The notes beneath the pieces were generated by a model. That model had not been told where the DNA came from. It searched no databases and was given only the letters and a program-made list of their open reading frames with translations. Made by a program: the position numbers and the translations under genes. Shown here one piece after another: positions 17,563 to 25,693 of a stretch of DNA of 64,000 nt (position 1 is the stretch's first letter; each line of letters opens with the position of its first letter). Origin of the DNA: Paraneptunicella aestuarii (GTDB lineage: Bacteria > Pseudomonadota > Gammaproteobacteria > Enterobacterales > Alteromonadaceae); contig NZ_CP074570.1 in the NCBI RefSeq assembly GCF_019900845.1, positions 558,001 to 622,000 of the forward strand, read 5' to 3'.

Positions 17563-18162
17563 ATGTCTCGTCCTTCTCTGGAATTCTGGTACGAATTCGC
17601 TAGTCCTTATTCTTATTTATCTGCTTTGCGCATTGGCGAACTCGCTGATAAACATGGATTCGATATTAAGTGGAAGCCCTTTCTGCTAGGAGCCATTTTC
17701 AAGTCTCAAGGCATGGCCGATACACCCGCCAAGCTATTTCCTGCCAAGGGAAACTACATGTGGATGGATGTTGCACGTACGGCGAAAAAATACGGTTGGC
17801 GTTTTCAAAAACCAACTGTGTTTCCTGCTTTTGCGTTACAGGCAGCTAGAATTGCCATTCTGAGTGAAGGGCAAGAGTGGGAAAAAAGCTTTTGTGAGCA
17901 GGTGTTCCAGGCTTACTTTGAGAAAGATCTCGATATTGGTCAGGATAATGTAATTCAGGATATTTTGACTTCGTTGGGGCTCGACGCTCAAGACGTTTGG
18001 CAGCAAGCTAACTCAGACGACAACAAAAACAAGCTTAAAGCTCAAACTCAGTCAGCAATTGACTTGGGGTTGTTTGGTGCTCCTACTTTTATGGTAGGGG
18101 AAGAGATGTTTTGGGGTGATGATCGTCTTGAACAAGCGATAGAGTATCTTCTCGGTCAGTAA
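17563..18162 (+). CDS. 2-hydroxychromene-2-carboxylate isomerase-like DsbA-fold protein
   Basis: 199 residues. It starts LEFWYEFASPYSYLSALRI, the kappa-GST/DsbA-like opening with Ser as the glutathione-contacting residue, and continues VKPFLL-type WKPFLLGAIFKSQG. The C-terminus GLFGAPTFMVGEEMFWGDDR holds the cis-proline loop. The family includes naphthalene-pathway isomerases and many glutathione-dependent enzymes of unknown substrate; no aromatic degradation genes lie nearby, so the substrate is open. It lies 25 bp behind the tusA-like gene and probably shares the rph-pyrE transcript. Confidence 0.85.
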   Translation: MSRPSLEFWYEFASPYSYLSALRIGELADKHGFDIKWKPFLLGAIFKSQGMADTPAKLFPAKGNYMWMDVARTAKKYGWRFQKPTVFPAFALQAARIAILSEGQEWEKSFCEQVFQAYFEKDLDIGQDNVIQDILTSLGLDAQDVWQQANSDDNKNKLKAQTQSAIDLGLFGAPTFMVGEEMFWGDDRLEQAIEYLLGQ

Positions 18163-18174
18163 TTTATTTAACCT

Positions 18175-18211
18175 CAGCACTTTTTCATCAGGGACTTAGG
18201 GGAAAGTGCTG
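18175..18211 (+). terminator. Possible terminator hairpin
   Basis: CAGCACTTT (18175-18183) pairs with AAAGTGCTG (18203-18211) 12 bp after the isomerase stop. The loop is long and the T-tract is weak. Confidence 0.45.
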
Positions 18212-18320
18212 GTTTGCCATTCGCTTCGCTTTGTTGCACTTTACTGGTGAGAATGTTAGCGTAATGAGCCTGTGAACAATGAGTGTTCACCAATGGAATA
18301 TTTTTGATAAGGAAATCATT

Positions 18321-18794
18321 ATGAAACAACAAGTATCTTCTCTTTTTTCCATTCTCAAACTGAGCTCACCACGAGCAAACAGCTTATCTATTTTCAATCG
18401 TCTTTCTTCTTTAGGTATTCCGTTTCTTCGTCATACTAATGGTGCTTCAGCAATATGGCGAAAATGTTTTTTGTCGGTGGTGGTGTGTTTGTTGTTAATT
18501 CAGGTGGGTATCACTCTGGAAACGCCTGGTGTGGCATTACCTGCTTGTGATAATGCTCAGGTGCATGATGTGGCCTTTAAGCTATTGCAGCAAGATATGC
18601 ATTCTCGAGGAGTGAATACCAATGGCCTGAAATTGCAGTCGTTTCGCCAGATGAATGTTCATCGTTTAAGCGTAACGTGCCAGTTTACTGTGCAACTGGC
18701 AGGTCAGGAAGCGACAATGTATGCGACTATTGAGGGTATACAACGGGATGCAACATTTGAATTATCCATCTTTCCTGCTGCACAAATTCAATAG
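18321..18794 (+). CDS. Hypothetical protein with one membrane segment
   Basis: 157 residues from ATG 18321 (AAGGA 7 bases upstream); an earlier in-frame ATG at 18279 has no site. A single hydrophobic helix (CFLSVVVCLLLIQVGITL, about residues 48-65) follows a basic, serine-rich N-terminus, so the C-terminal ~90 residues probably face the periplasm. That part has two cysteines (PACDNAQ and SVTCQF) that could pair. No family recognised. It stands alone, convergent with the MscS gene. Confidence 0.6.
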   Translation: MKQQVSSLFSILKLSSPRANSLSIFNRLSSLGIPFLRHTNGASAIWRKCFLSVVVCLLLIQVGITLETPGVALPACDNAQVHDVAFKLLQQDMHSRGVNTNGLKLQSFRQMNVHRLSVTCQFTVQLAGQEATMYATIEGIQRDATFELSIFPAAQIQ

Positions 18795-18822
18795 CGGTAA
18801 ATATCGAAGATTGAGTCAGATT

Positions 18823-20079
18823 TTAGTCCCCGGATTTCAGGGGCAAATCACTGAACATCTGGTAAATACGCAAGTCAAATACAGGTAACATTGTGATGAA
18901 ATGCTCCATGAGTTGCGCTTGTATTTTTTCATAGTTCACCCAAGCCTTATCAAGGCTAAAGCAGTACATTTCTATGGGCAAACCATGCTCCGTGGGAGGT
19001 AACTGGCGAACCATTAAGGTCATGTTCTTATTGATAAGCGGATGACGTGATAAATAGGCTTCCATATAGGCGCGAAATGCTTCCAGATTGGTAATCTGTT
19101 GAGCATTAAGCGGATCATAATTCTCAGCCTGAATGCCTTTGTTGAAGTCAGTAATTTCCTGCTCTCGTGAGTGTAGAAAATCCTTAAGCAGGTGAATTTG
19201 TGCCAGTCTGGACAGCATATCTGAATCGCAAGCCTTAATGGTTTGAATATCCATATTAAAGCCGCGTTTAATGCGACGACCGCCGGATTCCTGCATACCT
19301 CGCCAGTTTTTCACCGACTCTGTCATTAATGCATAGGTTGGGATAGTGGATATGGTGTTATCCCAGTTCTGAACTTTTACTGTGGTTAAGCCAATTTCCA
19401 GAACATTACCATCGGCGGAGTATTTCGGCATTTCAATCCAGTCACCGGTATTGACGGTGCGATTGGCAATAATATTGATGCCAGCGACAAAGCCGAGAAT
19501 AGTGTCTTTGAAGACTAATAATAAAACCGCGGTTAAAGCGCCAAGTCCAGATAATAACAGCGCGGGAGACTTGTCCATGATTTGCGCTACCACCAACAGA
19601 ACGGCGATGACTGTCACTGCTAATTTGGCTACCTGAATAAAACCTTCAATAGGCACTCGTTTGGCGTAGTCCGAACCATTGTAGCCGTCCTGAATGGTAT
19701 TGATGAGCGCGTTAATCGCGCCTGTTATCGTTAAAATCAGGTAGATGTTGGCGGTTGTCTCCAACATAAATTGCAGGCTGCTATCTTCTTTGAACAGATA
19801 GTGGCTGGAAACGTTGATAAAAATAGCGGGAATAGCATGGTTAAGGCGCAGGAAGAAACCATGTTCAATCAGGGAGTCATCCCATTTGTTTTTGGTTTTA
19901 AGAATAAGGTTTCTGAGCTTGCCATCCAGTAGCAGGGTACTGAGATGGAAAGTCAACATGGCGGCAATCAATAAGCAAAATAGTGCAGTTATTTGATAGA
20001 TTTCTTCATAGTAGGCTTCGGCAATTTGCCAGTCTTTCAACCATAAAACCAGATATTCACTAAGGTAGTTATCTTGCAT
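18823..20079 (-). CDS. MscS-family mechanosensitive channel, YbdG-like
   Basis: 418 residues. Five N-terminal membrane segments (about 28-50, 75-92, 105-122, 150-170, 175-195) lead into the MscS pore helix and beta domain. RTVNTGDWIEMPKYSADGNV, then VQNWDNTISTIPTYALM, is the signature of the YbdG/MscM subgroup rather than small MscS. These channels open under osmotic downshock. The gene lies 12 bp behind two acyltransferase genes on the same strand, so the three form an operon concerned with the envelope. Confidence 0.9.
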   Translation of the reverse strand: MQDNYLSEYLVLWLKDWQIAEAYYEEIYQITALFCLLIAAMLTFHLSTLLLDGKLRNLILKTKNKWDDSLIEHGFFLRLNHAIPAIFINVSSHYLFKEDSSLQFMLETTANIYLILTITGAINALINTIQDGYNGSDYAKRVPIEGFIQVAKLAVTVIAVLLVVAQIMDKSPALLLSGLGALTAVLLLVFKDTILGFVAGINIIANRTVNTGDWIEMPKYSADGNVLEIGLTTVKVQNWDNTISTIPTYALMTESVKNWRGMQESGGRRIKRGFNMDIQTIKACDSDMLSRLAQIHLLKDFLHSREQEITDFNKGIQAENYDPLNAQQITNLEAFRAYMEAYLSRHPLINKNMTLMVRQLPPTEHGLPIEMYCFSLDKAWVNYEKIQAQLMEHFITMLPVFDLRIYQMFSDLPLKSGD

Positions 20080-20091
20080 AAAACCTCTTTG

Positions 20092-20979
20092 TTATTTGCC
20101 CCGTTTCTCCAGAATTTCTGCAATATATTGGTCTTTTTGCTCCCAGTTTTGGTTCAGTGTTTCCTGAAAGCGTTGCCTAAATTCCGGGTCATTGAAGTAA
20201 TCACCGATTAACCCTTTATCAACGGGAACCAGTTTTACATGCATAATGATGTGTTTCAGTTTCCCTTTAAGCATATCCAGCATGACATGTCCTGTGTTTT
20301 CGGGATACTGCAAAGTGACTTCAATCGTATAACTAAATAGCTCTCCCATGCTTGCTATGGCAAAGGATATGCCGCCAGCTCTGGGTGGCAGAAGATGCTG
20401 ATAGGGACTATTTCTCAGGATCTTTTTCCCTTCGGTGAATCGAGTCCCTTCTACAAAGTTAATGACGGTTGTCGGTGTGTCTTTGTAGCGTTCACAATAC
20501 TTGCGTGTCGTTTCAATATCTTTGCCCTTGAGCTCGGGTTTCTTGGCGATCTGGGCTTTGGAGTAACGGCGCATAAATGGCATCTCTAATGCCCAGGCTG
20601 CTTGCCCAACAAAGGGAGTCCAGAACAGTTCTTGTTTAAGGAAGAATTTCGGGGCGGGGATATGCTTGTGAGCCCAATTCAAAATAAGAATGATGTCCAG
20701 ATAACTAATATGATTGGATGTCAGTAAATACCAATGATGCTTATCTGGATTGCCTTCCAGCTTGTAATCCCAGGTTGGTCGGTTAAATAGCTTAATGAAA
20801 AATACACTGGTGACACCGTACCCACCCTCACAAAAAGCAGCAAAATGATTGAGTGCTCGACGAATTGGGGTAAAAGGAAGCAACAGCTTAAAGGGCACTA
20901 AACTGATAATCAGCCCAGCCCAAAAGATGAGAGTGAAAAGTTGTGCCAGAAAATGTAATGGAAAAATGATAAAAACCAT
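20092..20979 (-). CDS. PlsC-type acyltransferase, YihG-like (copy 2)
   Basis: 295 residues. A hydrophobic N-terminus (about 1-40) is followed by the acyltransferase motif I NHISYLD (HX4D), motif II near WALEMPFMRRY, and motif III NFVEGTRFTEGKK. This is the 1-acylglycerol-3-phosphate acyltransferase fold, closest to E. coli YihG, an inner-membrane acyltransferase. It is a tandem paralogue of the gene 14 bp upstream, sharing KFFLKxELxWxPxxG and GKDxETTRKxCE blocks. Which acyl acceptor each uses cannot be told from sequence. Confidence 0.88.
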   Translation of the reverse strand: MVFIIFPLHFLAQLFTLIFWAGLIISLVPFKLLLPFTPIRRALNHFAAFCEGGYGVTSVFFIKLFNRPTWDYKLEGNPDKHHWYLLTSNHISYLDIILILNWAHKHIPAPKFFLKQELFWTPFVGQAAWALEMPFMRRYSKAQIAKKPELKGKDIETTRKYCERYKDTPTTVINFVEGTRFTEGKKILRNSPYQHLLPPRAGGISFAIASMGELFSYTIEVTLQYPENTGHVMLDMLKGKLKHIIMHVKLVPVDKGLIGDYFNDPEFRQRFQETLNQNWEQKDQYIAEILEKRGK

Positions 20980-20993
20980 GAGGAGTTACGATA

Positions 20994-21884
20994 CTAATGT
21001 ACATCCGCTAATGAGTTAATAGTATTGTCTTTTTGCTGCCAAACTTCGTTTAACCAACGCTGAAATACGACTCTTTCATCTTTATTATTAAAATAATCCT
21101 GACCAATAACGCCTGATTCGCGTAATTCATTGAGTGGCATTACCTTCACTTTAACCTGAATACGTTTCACGCTGCCGCTAACGAATTCCCAGAAGGTGGG
21201 TGTGCCATCGGGATAAAAGATGGTGACATCAACCAGCTTGTGCAAATTGCTCTGCATGGCTTCCAGTACAAAAGCAATGCCGCCAGCTTTGGGCTTGAGC
21301 AAGTGCTTGAATGGTGATTTTTGGCGTTGATGCTTGGCTTCGGTAAATCGAGTGCCTTCAACAAAGTTCATCACGCTGACAGGCTTAAAGCGAAACTTCT
21401 CACAGGCTTTACGCGTTGTTTCCAGATCTTTGCCTTTCAAATGCGGGTTCTTTGCCAGGAAGGATTTTTTATAGCGCTGCATAAATGGGAAGTCGAGCGC
21501 CCACCAAGCTAAACCAAGAACCGGAACCCAAATGAGTTCTTTCTTGAGAAAGAATTTCAAGAATGGGATCTTGCGATTTAATACGCGCTGCAATACCAGA
21601 ATATCTACCCATGAACGGTGATTGGCGATCACCAGATACCAATCTTTGGGAGTGAGAGATTCCAGTCCTTCTACTTCCCATTTTGTATTGCTTGTTAGCG
21701 CTTGATTCCAGCTATTCACTGTTACCCAAGAGGTGGCACAGCTGTCCAGAAGATAGGAAAGTAATTTTTGCCAGGGAGGGATCGGCAATAATTTCATCAG
21801 TGAAAAAATAAAAATGGGAACAAACCAGATTAGGGTGTTAATGACATATCCCAAAAAGGATATCGAGCCAATGATATTTCTCAT
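20994..21884 (-). CDS. PlsC-type acyltransferase, YihG-like (copy 1)
   Basis: 296 residues, first gene of the acyltransferase / acyltransferase / MscS operon. Motif I is NHRSWVD, motif II FPFMQRYKK and motif III NFVEGTRFTEAKH. The N-terminal hydrophobic stretch (about 8-32) anchors it in the inner membrane. It is paralogous to the following gene across its whole length. Lysophospholipid remodelling is the likely role, inferred from the family. Confidence 0.88.
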   Translation of the reverse strand: MRNIIGSISFLGYVINTLIWFVPIFIFSLMKLLPIPPWQKLLSYLLDSCATSWVTVNSWNQALTSNTKWEVEGLESLTPKDWYLVIANHRSWVDILVLQRVLNRKIPFLKFFLKKELIWVPVLGLAWWALDFPFMQRYKKSFLAKNPHLKGKDLETTRKACEKFRFKPVSVMNFVEGTRFTEAKHQRQKSPFKHLLKPKAGGIAFVLEAMQSNLHKLVDVTIFYPDGTPTFWEFVSGSVKRIQVKVKVMPLNELRESGVIGQDYFNNKDERVVFQRWLNEVWQQKDNTINSLADVH

Positions 21885-21983
21885 GTATTTATAATGATCA
21901 GAGGTTAATTAGGTTCAACGATGAAAGAGTCGCGGATTATATACAGTTTTCACCATAACCTCTACGCGAAACCCATCGTTTAC

Positions 21984-23201
21984 TTAAAAGATACTGACTA
22001 ATTTGTAAATACCCAGTGCGGAAACCAAAACCACGATTGCGCCACCAAAGGTGTTGCTGATAGGGCCATTGGTATAGTCCCCCAGAATGTCTCGTCTATT
22101 CATTACCCAAAGCAAAAATCCTGCAATGATAGGAAGCAGCAAGCCATTGCTGGCTTGAGCAAACAAAATGGCATTTAATGGCTTGATGCCAGTAAAACAA
22201 ACAGCTGCGCCAATGGCGAGCACTAAAAACCAGACAATTCTGAAAGCGATGGCTTTGGGCGATACCGACCAGCCAAAAACACCGCAGATGGTATAGGCCG
22301 CGGCCAATGGAGCCGTAACTGCACTGGTTACGCCAGCACTGAGTAAACCTGCTGCAAAGAACAATTTGGCATGTTCACCAAGTAAAGGTTCAAGTTGCAA
22401 AGCCAGATTTTCCGAGGTTGCAGTAACTCCATGAGCGAAAAAGCTGGCTGCGGAAGTGCATACAATTGCCAGTGTAATAAGCCCGCCAAGCCCAATGGCG
22501 ATACCGCTGTCGGTGCGAGCACTGGTCATGTCGTTGTTAAACACATACATGGTCTGGTTGTTTTCGGTACGGTTGGCGATGTTGTGCTTGGCAAGACTTG
22601 CATGCAGGAAAAGGTTATAGGGCACAATTGTCGTGCCAATCAGAGCAATGGTTGTAAGCAAGCCACCTTCGGGAATAGAGGGCGATAGTACACCTTCAAA
22701 GATGGCACTGAAATCGGGATTGGATATCCACATGGTAACAATAAATACGGCACTCATAATGAATACCAACAGGGTTAACACCATGCGGATAACGGCATAG
22801 ATCCCGGTTGCTAACAAGGCCGCTGAAAATGCGGCAATAACCAGAACCCATTGGGTGATTTCACCGCCCAGAATGCTCTGTAAACCAAGCGCCGCGCCTG
22901 TGAAGTTACCAGCCTGATACGCTGTATTTCCAACACCAATAGCACAAATGACCAGTAGCAGAGCCAAGCTGCGCAAGACGATATTATCAATGCTCAGTCT
23001 CATGGCTTCAGCTAGACCTTTTTGGGTCACAATGCCTAATCGAGCGGCCATTTCCTGCAAAATCATAGTCGCAATGACTGAGAAGCAGACCACCCAAACC
23101 AGAGTGTAACCGAATTGGGCTCCTGCCATTGTTGCTGTGGTGACTGTACCGGGGCCAATGAAAGCGGCCGTTATAAGAAATCCAGGACCAAGTTTGCGCA
23201 T
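21984..23201 (-). CDS. Nramp-family transporter with altered metal-site motifs
   Basis: 405 residues with about 11 transmembrane helices, the LeuT-fold Nramp architecture. Classical Mn/Fe transporters have DPGN in helix 1 and MPHN in helix 6. Here the matching segments read GPGT (AAFIGPGTVTTATMAGAQFGY) and VPYN (GTTIVPYNLFLHA). The aspartate and methionine that bind transition metals are therefore missing. It belongs to a divergent Nramp-like branch whose substrate is uncertain, so mntH should not be assumed. The gene is monocistronic and divergent from the MiaE gene. Confidence 0.85.
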   Translation of the reverse strand: MRKLGPGFLITAAFIGPGTVTTATMAGAQFGYTLVWVVCFSVIATMILQEMAARLGIVTQKGLAEAMRLSIDNIVLRSLALLLVICAIGVGNTAYQAGNFTGAALGLQSILGGEITQWVLVIAAFSAALLATGIYAVIRMVLTLLVFIMSAVFIVTMWISNPDFSAIFEGVLSPSIPEGGLLTTIALIGTTIVPYNLFLHASLAKHNIANRTENNQTMYVFNNDMTSARTDSGIAIGLGGLITLAIVCTSAASFFAHGVTATSENLALQLEPLLGEHAKLFFAAGLLSAGVTSAVTAPLAAAYTICGVFGWSVSPKAIAFRIVWFLVLAIGAAVCFTGIKPLNAILFAQASNGLLLPIIAGFLLWVMNRRDILGDYTNGPISNTFGGAIVVLVSALGIYKLVSIF

Positions 23202-23378
23202 CAGGTTATTGTTATTATTCAGCCTGTTTTCGCCACCCTAGCACAGATTTTAGTCCCTTGTTAAGTCCAGATTACACCGAAAGGTATGCTTTCTTATAAA
23301 TCGTTTAATCCTGATTTTATTAAGGTTAATTATTGAATTGTCATCACACTCACTCCCAGAGGAAATGAAGGTTTGAAC

Positions 23379-24017
23379 ATGCGTTGGCTGCTGGTAGCTT
23401 CCATGGGTATAATGCGCGGCATTCACTCAGCAATTAAAGACATTGTTTTGGAATTACGATTTAAAACACCTGCACAATGGACAGAGGCGGTTATGGATGA
23501 TTTCGATACATTCCTGATCGACCATGCGGCAGCAGAGAAAAAAGCCTCGGGCATGGCGATGTCCATGTTGTCTCATTACCCGGACAAAGAGCGTTTGGTA
23601 AAAGCCATGATTGACCTGTCAATTGAGGAAATGACACATTTTAGAAAAGTAGTGAAGTTGCTATATCAACGTGGGCTAACGCCGGGAGCCGATACCAAAG
23701 ACCCTTATGTAAACGAGTTTCGTAAGTCCTTTCGTAAGGGGAGCGATGTCTACCTGCTGGATCGGTTATTGGTCGGTGGCATCGTCGAAGCACGAGGTTG
23801 TGAACGTTTTGGTTTGGTCGCGGAAGCGCTGCCGGTTGGAAAAATGAAAGACTTCTATCAGGAAATTACCCAATCAGAAGCCAAGCATCATACGTTGTTT
23901 GTGGATTTGGCGGGCGACTATTTTGCTGAGGATGTGATTCAGGCTCGGTTGTCAGAGCTGCTTGATATTGAGGCAGAAATTGTTGCTGCTTTGCCTATTA
24001 GCGCTGCGCTTCACTAG
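23379..24017 (+). CDS. miaE: MiaE-like tRNA hydroxylase
   Basis: About 213 residues of the MiaE family, non-haem di-iron enzymes that hydroxylate the ms2i6A base at position 37 of tRNA. Ferritin-like metal ligands are visible: DHAAAEKKAS, SIEEMTHF (E..H), VEARGCERF and QSEAKHHTLF. ATG 23379 has GAAGG 8 bases upstream; a TTG two codons earlier is unlikely. The glycosyltransferase gene starts 21 bp after its stop. Confidence 0.9.
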   Translation: MRWLLVASMGIMRGIHSAIKDIVLELRFKTPAQWTEAVMDDFDTFLIDHAAAEKKASGMAMSMLSHYPDKERLVKAMIDLSIEEMTHFRKVVKLLYQRGLTPGADTKDPYVNEFRKSFRKGSDVYLLDRLLVGGIVEARGCERFGLVAEALPVGKMKDFYQEITQSEAKHHTLFVDLAGDYFAEDVIQARLSELLDIEAEIVAALPISAALH

Positions 24018-24038
24018 TTTTACCCGGCTGAATCTGGT

Positions 24039-25256
24039 TTGTCTGAACGCGCTGTTACTCAATATCTGACTCAATATGCCGAAGTGGAATGTATGCTGTT
24101 ACATTCTGCTCCTGCGTTTCATTATCAGGCTTCGGTTGTCATACCTGCTTATAAAGAAAGCACCACATTTTTACAGCGGTTTCTACAGCAGTATGGTGAG
24201 CAATCTGTGTTATTGATTGCCGTCGTAAACCAGCCCGATACCGATGACAACATCACCCCTCAATCCGATTTATGTGAGTTTATAGCCTCTTCTTTCGAGC
24301 TGCGTTGGCAGCATGAAAATATTGCCTTGTACCATCAATTTTCAGGAAATATTGGTATTTTGTTAGTCGACAGATTTTCCACAGAGCGACGAATTCCTGC
24401 TAAACAAGGTGTGGGCTTAGCCCGAAAGATTGGTGCCGATATCGCGAGTTATTTAATTGCACAGAAGCAGATAGATTGCCCCTGGGTTGGTTCAACCGAT
24501 GCCGATGCGATTTTGCCCCAGGACTATTTTGCTCAACTTAACAGTAAACACCTGGCAGGAGCGAAAGCGGCAACATTTGCTTTTTCTCATATAGTGAATG
24601 GTGATCCGAGCATTTTTTCTGCCACACGTTTGTACGAACAATGGCTACATTACTACAAGAAGGGCTTGGCTTGGGCGGGCTCACCTTATGCCTTTTATAC
24701 AATAGGTAGCTGTTTGGCCTTTGATTATCAGGGCTATTGCCAGGTGCGAGGTTTTCCTAAACGAGCGGGTGGAGAAGACTTTTATCTGCTGAATAAAATG
24801 GCCAAGTTAGCACCTGTTGTTGAGTTGGATGCCTGTATTCATTTGCAATCTCGCGTGTCGGATCGTGTTCCTTTTGGTACAGGGCCTGCGGTGCAAAAAA
24901 TAATAGAACAGCAAAGCGACGAAACGCAATATCTGGTTTATAACCCGCAGGTATTCGTGCAGTTAAAGTCATTGTTGCAGTTGTTTAATACTCTATTTGA
25001 ATCTTGCTCTAACGAGAGCTTGCCGGATTGGATGAATGCATTGTCGCAGGCTTCCAGAAATGCACTAATGCAATCCAGTTTTGAACAGGCCGTGTTAAAA
25101 ATTAAAGGTAATTGCAAAAACCAACATCAATTCTTGCAGCAAGTGCATGGTTGGTTCGATGGGTTTCGAACATTGAAATACATCCATGCACTAGAAAATG
25201 ATTTTTCCCCTGTTTGTTTGCAACAGGCCCGTGAAATCGCTCCTTTTGAGTTTTAA
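24039..25256 (+). CDS. Family 2-like glycosyltransferase
   Basis: 405 residues if the TTG at 24039 is used; ATG 24093 is an alternative just before the fold. GT-A signatures: SVVIPAYKES opens the Rossmann part, STDADAILP is the metal/nucleotide-sugar DxD region, and GGEDFYLLNKMAKL is the acceptor-side ED motif. The C-terminal ~120 residues are helical and unrecognised. No transmembrane helix is evident. No neighbouring glycan genes exist, so donor and acceptor are unknown. It is probably co-transcribed with miaE. Confidence 0.75.
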   Translation: MSERAVTQYLTQYAEVECMLLHSAPAFHYQASVVIPAYKESTTFLQRFLQQYGEQSVLLIAVVNQPDTDDNITPQSDLCEFIASSFELRWQHENIALYHQFSGNIGILLVDRFSTERRIPAKQGVGLARKIGADIASYLIAQKQIDCPWVGSTDADAILPQDYFAQLNSKHLAGAKAATFAFSHIVNGDPSIFSATRLYEQWLHYYKKGLAWAGSPYAFYTIGSCLAFDYQGYCQVRGFPKRAGGEDFYLLNKMAKLAPVVELDACIHLQSRVSDRVPFGTGPAVQKIIEQQSDETQYLVYNPQVFVQLKSLLQLFNTLFESCSNESLPDWMNALSQASRNALMQSSFEQAVLKIKGNCKNQHQFLQQVHGWFDGFRTLKYIHALENDFSPVCLQQAREIAPFEF

Positions 25257-25334
25257 GACGAATTTATTAGTTAATGTAAATATTTGAGTTACAAATTACG
25301 CTTGGGTTTGTGTATAAAAACTACACAATGTGAG

Positions 25335-25566
25335 TAACCTGAACCCGGGATAAGAAGTACCTTCCAGCACTGCTAAATCCGTGCCTCTCAGCGTTATATT
25401 TGTGGTAAATAGAATGGCTATTCACTCACAAAAAAGCCTTGATAGGCACGGATTTATCAGCACTGTACCTATAAAAGCTATTTCATATGGTTAACATAAT
25501 GATTTTATTAAATAAATCTTATGGAATTCTAGGAATGACGATATTTCTTATCCCGAGTTCAGGTTA
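25335..25566. mobile_element. MITE-like element, 232 bp
   Basis: Terminal inverted repeats 25335-25356 and 25545-25566: 22 bp, one mismatch, outer end TAACCTGAAC and inner end GGGATAAGAA. Inside is a second pair: CTAAATCCGTGCCT (25373-25386) against AGGCACGGATTTAT (25444-25457). No coding capacity, so it should be moved in trans by a transposase not present here. No clear target-site duplication found. Confidence 0.7.
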
Positions 25567-25693
25567 AGTGATTTTTCAGCCATATCATCCAGTTATGTGA
25601 TAGGTAAAAATATTACAGTAAAATGTTGGACTCACTGAATTACCTGTCCTTAGACTGTCCCCTCCTTCAAACACACAACTGAAGTAAACACAC

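Noticed and set aside
21984..23201. Calling the transporter MntH
   Set aside because: The DPGN and MPHN metal-site motifs are not conserved.
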